This document shows positions 1 through 5,614 of a stretch of DNA of 11,740 nt, piece by piece (position 1 is the stretch's first letter; each line of letters opens with the position of its first letter). The notes beneath the pieces were generated by a model, which was not told where the DNA came from, made no database searches, and saw nothing but the letters and a program-made list of their open reading frames with translations. The position numbers and the translations under genes were made by a program. Source of the DNA: SZAS-79 sp031376265 (GTDB taxonomy: Bacteria > Pseudomonadota > Gammaproteobacteria > Burkholderiales > SG8-39); contig JANMDK010000080.1 of assembly GCA_031376265.1 (NCBI GenBank), positions 1 through 11,740 of the forward strand, written 5' to 3'.

Positions 1-801
1 CCGCTTGCCGGCGAATGGCACGAGGCGGGGCAGCGCGGCAGCGGCTGCGGCTGGTGACAGGCCGCGGTTCAGGATCAGGTCGAGGTAGGTGAATTCCAGC
101 AGCGCGCTGGCGCCCCAGTCGACGCTCGTCGTGTAGCCCGACACCGGCCAGGGCCGGCCGCGCAAGGCCTTGTGGGCGTCGGCGCCGACCAGGCACGAGG
201 AGAAATGCAATAGCCTGAGGTTGGCTGCATCTCCCAGGCCGTCGAGGACGCGGCGAGTGTCGACGATCTCGCCGCGCACGCTGAGGCCGTCGGGCAGGCC
301 GTGGCTCGCGATCAGGACGATGACGGGTTCGGCGAGGAAAGCCACCTCGCTGCACCAATGCAAGAGACTCCCGGTGTCGTGGAAGAAGCGCTGGCGCACC
401 CGAACCGATGGCTGCCGCGCAAACAGTTCCCTCAGCATGTTGCCGTAGGCGTATTCCGGCTCGGCGAGGCTGCGCTGCCAATAGGCTTCGAGCACCACCA
501 GCCAGGTGATGCCCGGCGCGGGGTCGGCACGGCGACCGTTCCAGGGCCTCCATTCGCCCTTCGCACCCGGGCGCCATTGCCCGGAGAATTCCCGGCCGTC
601 GGCAGACAAGGTGAACCGCCCTTCGCCGGAGGCGTGCTTCTCCTTATAGCGGAAAGAGAGTGCGTCGCCGCGCTCCGTGGCCTTGAGCGTTCCATGCGTG
701 GAGCCGGCATAGGCACCCTCGACGCGGCTGCCGACCTGCGACAGCCGCATGCGCCCGTAGTCGGTGTCCCAGAGGCCGGCCCAGCGGCGCTCGTTATTCA
801 T
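1..801 (-). CDS. Caspase/CHAT-like protein with N-terminal beta-rich domain (3' end outside window)
   Basis: The ATG (801-799) follows a strong ribosome binding site, GGAGGAGG (815-808), with a 6-nt spacer. The frame stays open for 267 codons to the window edge, so the C-terminus is missing. Residues about 7-90 look like a small beta-barrel: WAGLWDTDYGRMRLSQ, then short G/T/S-rich strands ending in TLSADGREFSGQWR, a pattern seen in many bacterial extracytoplasmic or lipocalin-like repeats. Residues about 158-256 look like a clan CD (caspase/CHAT) fold. A hydrophobic strand ends in IASHG (H167), and a second strand, LRLLHFSSC, ends in C203. GYTTSVDWGASALLEF (222-237) follows, as in CHAT-type domains and, from memory, DUF6642-like proteins. 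The His-Cys pair suggests a cysteine peptidase, but activity is inferred. No signal peptide is visible. The gene diverges from the Bug gene at 947. Confidence 0.8.
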   Translation of the reverse strand, partial: MNNERRWAGLWDTDYGRMRLSQVGSRVEGAYAGSTHGTLKATERGDALSFRYKEKHASGEGRFTLSADGREFSGQWRPGAKGEWRPWNGRRADPAPGITWLVVLEAYWQRSLAEPEYAYGNMLRELFARQPSVRVRQRFFHDTGSLLHWCSEVAFLAEPVIVLIASHGLPDGLSVRGEIVDTRRVLDGLGDAANLRLLHFSSCLVGADAHKALRGRPWPVSGYTTSVDWGASALLEFTYLDLILNRGLSPAAAAAALPRLVPFAGKR

Positions 802-946
802 GGCGTGCCTCCTCCGGGAATTATGCGCCAGCACGGCCGCCGACTGCCGCGGCCAGCCGAAGCGTTCCGCAAAGCGAGAAGGCGCAACCGGGGATCGGCG
901 GTACCCTTGTGCCACATCGAAATCGAATCCGACGGAGAACGAGAAC
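802..946. promoter_or_regulatory. Divergent intergenic region
   Basis: This 145-bp gap separates the caspase-like gene (minus) from the Bug receptor gene (plus) and must carry the promoters for both unless the right-hand one lies elsewhere. The two ribosome binding sites are visible at its edges (808-815 minus, 934-937 plus). I see no convincing sigma-70 hexamer pair and no clear operator palindrome; it is GC-rich throughout. Confidence 0.4.
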
Positions 947-1918
947 GTGACCACCCGCCCCTTCGCACTTGCTCTAGCCCTCGTTCTGGCGCTGATGCCT
1001 GCCACAGTCCCGGCGCAGGATTTCCCGAACCGTGCGATCCGCATCATCGTGCCGTTCGCGGCCGGGGGCAGCGTCGACATCTCGAGCCGGCTGGTCGCAA
1101 CGGCTTTGTCCCAGGAGCTCGGTCAGCCGGTGGTGGTGGAGAACCGCGCGGGCGCCGGCGGACGCATCGGCGCGCTCGCGGTGGCCAAGGCTACGCCCGA
1201 CGGCTACACGCTGCTTGCCGGATCCAGCGGCTCGCTCACGGCCATGGAAGCCGTCTCCAAGAGCCTGCAGTACGACGTGCTGCACGATTTCACGCCGGTG
1301 GCGCTGATGAACGTCACGCCGATGGCCGTGGTGGTCGGCCCCGGCACGACGGCGAAGACATTCGCAGAGCTCGCGGCGCAAGCGCGCGAGAAGCCCGGCA
1401 CCATCGGCATGGCGTCGGCTGGCCTTGGCACCTCCAACCACCTCGGAATCGAGCTGCTGCAGACGATGTCCGGCACGCGCTTCCTGCATGTCCCGTACAA
1501 GGGCAGCGGACAGGCGCTCACCGACCTGCTCTCCGGCCAGGTGCCGACGATGGTCGACCAGATCGCCTCTTCGGTCGGCCATGTGCGCAACGGCAAGCTG
1601 CGTGTGCTGGCGGTGATGACGTCGACACGCTCTTCCGTCCTTCCGGATATCCCGACCCTGAAGGAATTGGGAATCGACGGCGTGGAGGCGGCATCGTTTA
1701 CCGGCATCCTCGCGCCTGCGGGGCTGCCGCCAGCGATCCTCGATCGCCTGCAACGCGCAGTCGTGAAGGCCGCGTCGAATCCAGAAGTCGTGCAGCGCTT
1801 CAAGGAACTGGGCGCAGATCCGCGCGCACTCGGCCCGGCGGAATTCGCAGCCTTCATCAAGACCGACCTCGAGCGCTGGAAAGCGGTCGCCACAAAAGCC
1901 GCCATCAGCATCGAGTAA
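947..1918 (+). CDS. Bug/TctC family periplasmic solute-binding receptor
   Basis: A 323-residue protein of the usual length for Bug (Bordetella uptake gene)/TctC receptors, which bind small carboxylates in the periplasm and deliver them to tripartite tricarboxylate transporters. GTG (947) is chosen as start because GGAG lies 9 nt upstream and translation then begins directly with a signal peptide (TTRPFALALALVLALMPA, likely cut near VPA/Q). The family hallmarks follow: FPNRAIRIIVPFAAGGSVD near the N-terminus, the strand-helix block LGQPVVVENRAGAGGRIG, PDGYTLL, and the central HVPYKGSGQALTDLLSGQV. The frame is open upstream to an ATG at 764, but that stretch lies antisense to the neighbouring gene and has no signal peptide. 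No TctA/TctB membrane subunits are in the window, as is common for the many orphan Bug genes of Burkholderiales. The next gene starts 4 nt after the stop, so the two are probably co-transcribed. The ligand is unknown. Confidence 0.93.
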   Translation: MTTRPFALALALVLALMPATVPAQDFPNRAIRIIVPFAAGGSVDISSRLVATALSQELGQPVVVENRAGAGGRIGALAVAKATPDGYTLLAGSSGSLTAMEAVSKSLQYDVLHDFTPVALMNVTPMAVVVGPGTTAKTFAELAAQAREKPGTIGMASAGLGTSNHLGIELLQTMSGTRFLHVPYKGSGQALTDLLSGQVPTMVDQIASSVGHVRNGKLRVLAVMTSTRSSVLPDIPTLKELGIDGVEAASFTGILAPAGLPPAILDRLQRAVVKAASNPEVVQRFKELGADPRALGPAEFAAFIKTDLERWKAVATKAAISIE

Positions 1919-1922
1919 CGCC

Positions 1923-2669
1923 ATGGACAACAACGTCACCCGCATCGGCCTCGTCGTGCCGCCAGGCAACGTCGCCATGGAGCGCGAGCTGAACCACTAC
2001 CTCGCCGACAGCGTGGTCATGAACGTGAACCGGCTCTCCCGGCCGACGCCCGCGGTCACGAAGGAATCGCTGCTCGCGATGATCGACTCGGTGGACCAGG
2101 CGGTCACCGACCTTTCGTTCTGCTTCCCGAAACCGGCGATCATCATCTACGGCTGCACCAGCGGCAGCTTTGTTTCGGGTCCCGGGAAGGAGGCGGAGCT
2201 GGCGGAGCGCATTACGAAGCATGTCGGCATCCCGGCGGTGACGACATCGAGCGCGATCCTGATGGGGCTCGAGGCGGTAGGTGCGAAGCGCGTATTTTTG
2301 CTCACGCCATACATCGAGGACGTCACCGCGCACGAGATCGCGCTGCTCGAGCACTACGGTTATGTGCTCGGCGGCGTCGATTCGTTCAACTGCGAAGACA
2401 CCCGCGACATCGCGAAGATCTCGACCGCGCAGGTCATGGAGAGGATGCTCCGGCACAAGGACGCAGTAAGCCAATGCGATGCGGTCCTGATCAGCTGCAC
2501 TCAGCTGCTGACCATGGACGTTATCGACGTGATGGAGAAAGCGCTGGGCAAGCCGATCGTTACGTCCAACCAAGCCTCGCTTTGGGCCGGGCTGAAACTG
2601 ATAGGCGCCCCCGCAGGGGGGAACGCGCCTGGTAGGCTGTTCGCAGGGATGCGTCGACGGAAAGATTAA
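1923..2669 (+). CDS. Maleate isomerase / arylmalonate decarboxylase-like enzyme (Asp/Glu racemase superfamily)
   Basis: A 248-residue cytoplasmic protein. MDNNVTRIGLVVPPGNVAME at the N-terminus matches the start of maleate cis-trans isomerases and arylmalonate decarboxylases. Two cysteines sit where the superfamily keeps its catalytic pair: C78 in IIYGCTSGS and C192 in LISCTQL. Other family-like blocks are GIPAVTTSSAI (102-112), AKRVFLLTPYIEDV (121-134) and the C-terminal PIVTSNQASLW (211-221). Known members isomerise maleate to fumarate or remove a carboxylate from malonates through Cys chemistry; which reaction applies cannot be read here. The ATG lies 4 nt after the Bug gene stop, with only a weak upstream GAG, which suggests translational coupling. 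Pairing with a Bug receptor fits uptake and conversion of a small (di)carboxylate. The tail (GGNAPGRLFAGMRRRKD) is basic and slightly unusual. The coding GC falls sharply just after the stop. Confidence 0.85.
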   Translation: MDNNVTRIGLVVPPGNVAMERELNHYLADSVVMNVNRLSRPTPAVTKESLLAMIDSVDQAVTDLSFCFPKPAIIIYGCTSGSFVSGPGKEAELAERITKHVGIPAVTTSSAILMGLEAVGAKRVFLLTPYIEDVTAHEIALLEHYGYVLGGVDSFNCEDTRDIAKISTAQVMERMLRHKDAVSQCDAVLISCTQLLTMDVIDVMEKALGKPIVTSNQASLWAGLKLIGAPAGGNAPGRLFAGMRRRKD

Positions 2670-2673
2670 GTAT

Positions 2674-2703
2674 TTGAATATATTAATATTATCCTGCAAT
2701 ATA
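2674..2703 (+). promoter_or_regulatory. Candidate promoter of the nucleotidyltransferase gene
   Basis: In the AT-rich stretch after the isomerase stop there is a TTGAAT (2674-2679) that could be a -35 box. CAATAT (2697-2702) or AATATA (2698-2703) lies 17-18 bp downstream. The first copy of the 14-bp motif (2688-2701) lies between and over these boxes, where a bound repressor would block polymerase. The hexamers are imperfect. Confidence 0.35.
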
Positions 2704-2786
2704 GAAAATTACTCCTTTTGCAGGATAAAGAACGGCGAAAAAGGTTTATCCTGCAAAACGTCGAGATATCGTTTTTGCAGGATAAA
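2688..2786 (+). repeat. Four-copy alternating inverted-repeat array in the nucleotidyltransferase leader
   Basis: A 14-bp motif occurs four times with alternating orientation: 2688-2701 (ATTATCCTGCAATA, two mismatches), 2716-2729 (TTTTGCAGGATAAA), 2745-2758 (TTTATCCTGCAAAA) and 2773-2786 (TTTTGCAGGATAAA). Starts are spaced 28, 29 and 28 bp. Copies 2-3 and copies 3-4 are perfect 14-bp inverted repeats with loops of 15 and 14 nt. The last copy supplies the AGGA that serves as ribosome binding site, and its final A is the first base of the ATG at 2786. It could be a multi-site operator, or in RNA a pair of mutually exclusive hairpins, one of which hides the ribosome binding site. Confidence 0.9.
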
Positions 2787-3808
2787 TGATCCCCTTCACC
2801 GAAGAGCAACTTCGGACACTGGTCAATCTCGGCCAGGTCTATGACCACTGGGTCCGCAATACGCGCGAGCGACGCAAGCTCGGGTACGGCATGCATTGGA
2901 AGACCATTTCGGGCCGCGACTACCTTTACGAAACAAGCGATCGCAAAGGCAACGGCAGGTCGCTCGGCCCTCGCGCGCCTGAAACCGAAGAACAGTTCAA
3001 GCAATACCAGGCCCGACGCCTGGACTTCGACTCGCAAATTGCGGATGCGCAGGCCCGGGTCCAGCAGAACGCAAAAATAGCGCGTGCACTTCGGTTGCCG
3101 GGCCTTGCCCAGGAAGCGGGAAAGATCCTCGTCGAGTTCGATGTCCGGGAAATGCTCGGAACCAGTCTGGTGGTGGTCGGTACCAACGCCATCCTTGCCT
3201 ACGACCTCGAAGCCGCAGGAACGCTGATTATCGGAGCCGACATGGCCACCGACGATTTCGATCTACTGTGGTCACGCGACCACTCGACCTCGTTGATGAC
3301 GAAGGACGCCTCACCTTCGATCCTCGAAGCCCTCAAGCAGGTGGACGCAACCTATACCGTCAACGAAGAGCGCCCCTTCCAGCTGCGCAACCGCAATGCC
3401 TATGAAGTCGAGGTGCTCGTTCCACCATCGCGGATCGATGCCCTGCCCAAGGCGGACAGGATCCGGCCCGCCCTGATGGAGGAAACCGAATGGCTCCTGC
3501 TCGGGTTGCCGGTGGACCAGGTCGTGCCGGTCAAGGGAGATTCCGCGGCGAGGATCATCGCGCCAGATCCGAGGATGTTTGCTCTACAAAAGCTTTGGCT
3601 CTCGGAAAAGCGCTCGCGCAACTCGCTTAAAAAACCGAAGGACCGGCGCCAGGGCGATGCGCTGCTGGATGCGTGTGCGGTGGGAAGCCTGCCTCGGCAC
3701 CCGCTTGATGCGGCGTTCGTCGAGTCGCTCCCGGGTCCTTTGGTGCGGCACTACGAGCGATGGGCGTCGGAGAGGAAATTTGGGAGCGCTGCAAAACCGG
3801 TAGGCTAA
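2786..3808 (+). CDS. GSU2403-type nucleotidyltransferase-fold protein
   Basis: A 340-residue protein. Residues 1-120 are mostly helical and charged, with a likely coiled helix at 66-104. The nucleotidyltransferase core follows: VGTNAILAYDLEAAG (131-145), TDDFDLLW (155-162, with D156/D157/D159 as metal ligands), and EVEVLVPP (207-214), where the third acidic residue is expected. Further on, PDPRMFALQKLWLSEKR (261-277) resembles the conserved helix of GSU2403/AbiEii-type transferases. The order and spacing match the family called GSU2403 nucleotidyltransferase (Pfam NTP_transf_8, from memory). Related minimal transferases include toxins and abortive-infection proteins, but the substrate of this subgroup is not known to me. 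No HTH partner gene is adjacent. The start is fixed by AGGA at 2779-2782, which belongs to the repeat array. The gene is convergent with the PIN toxin gene and probably forms part of an acquired island. Confidence 0.85.
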   Translation: MIPFTEEQLRTLVNLGQVYDHWVRNTRERRKLGYGMHWKTISGRDYLYETSDRKGNGRSLGPRAPETEEQFKQYQARRLDFDSQIADAQARVQQNAKIARALRLPGLAQEAGKILVEFDVREMLGTSLVVVGTNAILAYDLEAAGTLIIGADMATDDFDLLWSRDHSTSLMTKDASPSILEALKQVDATYTVNEERPFQLRNRNAYEVEVLVPPSRIDALPKADRIRPALMEETEWLLLGLPVDQVVPVKGDSAARIIAPDPRMFALQKLWLSEKRSRNSLKKPKDRRQGDALLDACAVGSLPRHPLDAAFVESLPGPLVRHYERWASERKFGSAAKPVG

Positions 3809-3908
3809 GCACCTTGCCAATCCTGCCATTTTTGAGCTGACCCCCGCGCCAATACTGGCTTTCCAGCCAAAATGCTGCCAATGGCTCAAGCCGCGAGCAT
3901 CCTTTCCA
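3809..3908. other. Convergent intergenic gap, no clear terminator
   Basis: A 100-bp gap between the ends of the nucleotidyltransferase gene (plus) and the PIN toxin gene (minus). A short stem TGGCT-TTCC-AGCCA lies at 3856-3869, but it has no U-run on either strand. I see no ORF or RNA gene here. Confidence 0.4.
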
Positions 3909-4322
3909 CTACCGGCTCAGCAGCATCTCGAATCCTCGAGGCGAAACGAGCTTCGTGTGCCCCACTTTCTTTGCAGTCAGCAACGGCTTGTCACCGGTGA
4001 CGAGATAATCTGCGCCGGCCGCAATGGCCATTGCCAGCAGGTAGTCGTCGCCCGGGTCCGGCGCATCGCCGGCGCGCCGCAGTCGCTCGAGCAGCACCTC
4101 GGCCTTGCGCAATTCGTTGACCACCCGGCCGACCGCGCCGCGCGGCAGGTAGGGGCTCAGCCTGGGGTAGCGCGCAGCGCGCCTGAATTCCTCGATCTGT
4201 TCAACGCTCGTCACCAGATCAAAACGTCGCTCGCGCCATGCGTCGAGGATCCTTGCCGGCGGTCCGCTACCCGCCTGTAACCCGCTCAACAGGACATTGG
4301 TATCGAGAATGACGAGCACCAC
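3909..4322 (-). CDS. PIN-domain toxin (putative ribonuclease) of an RHH-PIN module
   Basis: A 137-residue protein of the 'putative toxin-antitoxin system toxin component, PIN family' type (COG1569-like). PIN toxins are metal-dependent ribonucleases that cut RNA in the cytoplasm. The acidic residues are in place: D7 in VILDTNVLLSG, E44/E45 in SVEQIEEF, D92/D93 in DPGDDYLLAMAIAAGADYL, and D111 in LVTGDKPLL. The C-terminal LVSPRGFEMLL is also usual in this group. The start is GTG (4322-4320), which directly abuts the antitoxin stop TGA (4325-4323) in the same frame; a second GTG follows at once. No separate ribosome binding site is needed if ribosomes terminate and restart, so toxin output is probably coupled to antitoxin translation. 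All catalytic positions look intact, so the toxin is likely active. Confidence 0.9.
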   Translation of the reverse strand: MVLVILDTNVLLSGLQAGSGPPARILDAWRERRFDLVTSVEQIEEFRRAARYPRLSPYLPRGAVGRVVNELRKAEVLLERLRRAGDAPDPGDDYLLAMAIAAGADYLVTGDKPLLTAKKVGHTKLVSPRGFEMLLSR

Positions 4323-4628
4323 TCAGCGCCGTTTGCGTGCGTAAGCCACTGCCTCGCCTACGAGCTTTTCGAATCGCGCCTTCGACAGCGTCCGCGTCCG
4401 GGCGCGAATCTCGCCCAGCGCCTCGGCAAGGCCTTCGCGGGTGCCGGCCTTCACAGCCTTGGCCTGCTTTCCCGTTTCGCCCTGCTCCGCCAACAGCCGC
4501 GCTTTGACCGCTTCCTGAACGAATTTCGAAAGATCGCCTTTGCGGCCGCCAGAGCGGCCGAGGTGCGTGCGCAAGGCGTCGTCCGTTTCCTTCGAGACCT
4601 TCAGCGACCAGCGTACGGGATTTTCCAT
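4323..4628 (-). CDS. Ribbon-helix-helix antitoxin of the PIN module
   Basis: A 101-residue protein starting at ATG 4628 (MENPVRWSLKVS), with AAAGGA about 7 nt upstream. An in-frame ATG at 4667 would add 13 residues but sits on the candidate -10 box and has no ribosome binding site. Residues 5-12 form the beta strand (VRWSLKVS) and 13-46 the two helices (KETDDALRTHLG, then GDLSKFVQEAVKARLL) of an Arc/CopG-type ribbon-helix-helix DNA-binding domain. The rest is a charged helical tail (KQAKAVKAGTREGLAEALGE and beyond, ending AYARKRR), the part that usually wraps the toxin. It is expected to dimerise, repress its own promoter with the toxin, and neutralise the PIN protein. Confidence 0.85.
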   Translation of the reverse strand: MENPVRWSLKVSKETDDALRTHLGRSGGRKGDLSKFVQEAVKARLLAEQGETGKQAKAVKAGTREGLAEALGEIRARTRTLSKARFEKLVGEAVAYARKRR

Positions 4629-4644
4629 GACGATTCCTTTCAGG

Positions 4645-4671
4645 CACATAGACACATATGCAGCCATTATG
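4645..4671 (-). promoter_or_regulatory. Candidate -10 box and direct repeats upstream of RHH-PIN operon
   Basis: On the minus strand CATAAT (4671-4666) resembles a -10 box; a good -35 is not visible. Just downstream, the plus strand shows CACATA twice at 8-bp spacing (4645-4650 and 4653-4658). Short direct repeats of this kind are typical ribbon-helix-helix operator half-sites. Confidence 0.35.
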
Positions 4672-4719
4672 CCCGAGTGCTTTACCCAAACCCCAGAACC
4701 ACCTCTTCCGCCGACCTAT

Positions 4720-4742
4720 TCGGGCTGCCGACCACGCGGATC
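4720..4742. repeat. 23-bp exact direct repeat, copy A (intergenic)
   Basis: The 23 bases here (starting TCGGGCTGCCGACC) are identical to 6097-6119 inside the dctP gene, in the same orientation. This copy is non-coding, 5 bp beyond the GNAT stop codon. Similarity ends sharply on both sides, apart from a weak gapped resemblance to the left. Confidence 0.9.
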
Positions 4743-4746
4743 GTTA

Positions 4747-5277
4747 TCAACGTGCGAAAGATCCGCTTGCCGCCTCGCCTATCGCGCGAATTGCGAGAAA
4801 CATCGCCCGGGGCCGCGGCCGCGCATCGGACAATCCCTCCACCGCATCGAGCATGATGAAGCCGAACGTGCGGTAGAAATCCACCGCCTCCGGTTTCGCA
4901 TCGACCACAACGCCGGCGCAACCGAATTTTTTATCCATGCCGAGGGCCAGATGCAGCACGAATCGAAGCAGCTGACTGCCCAGCCCCTGCCCTTGCGCGG
5001 ATTCTTCCACCGCGAGGCGCGCAAGCCGCAGCACGGGGATCGGATAGTGGGGAAGCTTCTTGCGCGCCACCGCAGGCAGTCCTTCGATTTCGAGATGCCC
5101 GGGGGAAACCGTCGCATAGCCCAGGATGCGCGTGGCTTGCGCTGCGACATACGTCACGCCAAGGTGATGCCGGAACTGGTTCTGCCCCGCGAACTCGCGG
5201 AAAAACCGATCCAGGGAGTCGTTGCCGCTGCAAAATTCCGAGCGCTGGTCGTCCTCGCGGAGTGCCCTAATTTCCAT
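4747..5277 (-). CDS. GNAT acetyltransferase toxin (TacT-like)
   Basis: A 176-residue GNAT-fold protein. The N-terminal FCSGNDSLDRFFREFAGQNQ (15-34) is the segment typical of TacT/AtaT-type toxins, where aminoacyl-tRNA is acetylated and translation stops. Strand block ILGYATVSP (51-59) and LRLARLAV (83-90) lead into the acetyl-CoA pyrophosphate loop QGQGLG (95-100). AVDFYRTFGF (131-140) carries Y135, the usual general acid. Length and motif order match the toxin group rather than housekeeping N-acetyltransferases. The ATG (5277-5275) overlaps the end of the antitoxin gene by 11 bp, the normal layout of these modules. The C-terminal stretch (ARPRPRAMFLAIRAIGEAAS) is somewhat longer than usual. 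Toxicity and the target are inferred from the family. Confidence 0.9.
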   Translation of the reverse strand: MEIRALREDDQRSEFCSGNDSLDRFFREFAGQNQFRHHLGVTYVAAQATRILGYATVSPGHLEIEGLPAVARKKLPHYPIPVLRLARLAVEESAQGQGLGSQLLRFVLHLALGMDKKFGCAGVVVDAKPEAVDFYRTFGFIMLDAVEGLSDARPRPRAMFLAIRAIGEAASGSFAR

Positions 5278-5536
5278 CGCGCATGAGATCGCGCAGCGCC
5301 GCGGGCGCTTGTCCGGATTCGCTCTGCTCGATGAGGGCTTTTCCCGATTCCCGGGTCACCACGATGCGCGGATGCACGACGTACTCCGCCGGCACCTGTT
5401 CCAGCGCGAGCAGGTGATGGCGCAGGGCCTGTTCGACCAGGTAGCCTTTTTTCAGGCCGGTCGCGCGAACGTGCCTGTCCAGCAATTCCTTGGTGCCGGG
5501 CGAAACAAAAGCCGAGATTTGGATGTCTTTTTCCAT
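5267..5536 (-). CDS. Ribbon-helix-helix antitoxin of the GNAT module
   Basis: An 89-residue protein: MEKDIQISAFVSPGTKELLD begins the ribbon-helix-helix (strand about 4-11), with helices at about 13-26 and 30-45 (GYLVEQALRHHLLALEQ). The tail (PRIVVTRESGKALIEQ, then QAPAALRDLM) would bind the toxin. It fills the role of the DUF1778 TacA antitoxins, though I cannot tell which RHH family it belongs to. ATG 5536 is preferred. The only upstream alternative, a TTG at 5584, would lie upstream of the promoter described at 5546-5574. There is no Shine-Dalgarno sequence before this ATG, and the predicted transcript starts only a few bases ahead, so the mRNA may be leaderless. The toxin gene overlaps its 3' end. 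Confidence 0.85.
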   Translation of the reverse strand: MEKDIQISAFVSPGTKELLDRHVRATGLKKGYLVEQALRHHLLALEQVPAEYVVHPRIVVTRESGKALIEQSESGQAPAALRDLMRDGN

Positions 5537-5543
5537 ATCTACG

Positions 5544-5567
5544 TAAATGTAGATATTTCTACATTTA
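5544..5567. promoter_or_regulatory. Palindromic operator of the GNAT module
   Basis: Perfect 10-bp arms TAAATGTAGA (5544-5553) and TCTACATTTA (5558-5567) flank a 4-bp centre. A further TATCTAC (5536-5542) faces the GTAGATA at 5549-5555, giving at least three GTAGA half-sites. The palindrome covers the -10 box and most of the promoter spacer, the expected site for autorepression by the RHH antitoxin-toxin complex. Confidence 0.75.
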
Positions 5568-5574
5568 ATGTCAA
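5546..5574 (-). promoter_or_regulatory. Sigma-70 promoter of the GNAT module
   Basis: On the minus strand a consensus TTGACA (5574-5569) is followed after exactly 17 bp by TACATT (5551-5546, 4 of 6 consensus bases). Transcription would start near 5539, three or so bases before the antitoxin ATG at 5536. Confidence 0.7.
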
Positions 5575-5614
5575 TGGCGTGCAATTCATTCGGGAGGTGT
5601 GCCCGCGTCCCCGT

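Noticed and set aside
764..946. Upstream ATG extension of the first Bug gene
   Set aside because: It lies partly antisense to the caspase-like gene, lacks a ribosome binding site, and would bury the signal peptide 61 residues in.
301..1992. A long plus-strand open frame (563 codons) across the caspase-like and Bug genes
   Set aside because: It is antisense to one real gene and out of frame with the other; its translation is rich in Arg/Ala/Gly/Pro with no domain, typical of shadow frames in high-GC DNA.
2688..2786. The regularly spaced repeats as a CRISPR array
   Set aside because: The repeats are 14 bp, alternate in orientation and have spacers of only 14-15 bp; no cas gene is present.
3820..3835. 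Possible fifth copy of the 14-bp motif (ATCCTGC followed by T-rich sequence) after the nucleotidyltransferase gene
   Set aside because: Only a 7-bp core matches, which is expected by chance at this length.
3856..3869. Hairpin TGGCT-TTCC-AGCCA as a bidirectional terminator
   Set aside because: The stem is only 5 bp and neither strand has a U-run after it.
4682..4921. Minus-strand open frame reading IRVVGSP as a possible dctP gene fragment
   Set aside because: Apart from the 23-bp repeat the translation does not continue into dctP similarity on either side, and it overlaps the GNAT gene; kept only as the repeat finding.
5537..5584. TTG start for the GNAT-module antitoxin
   Set aside because: It would lie upstream of the good TTGACA/TACATT promoter and would place the operator within the coding region.
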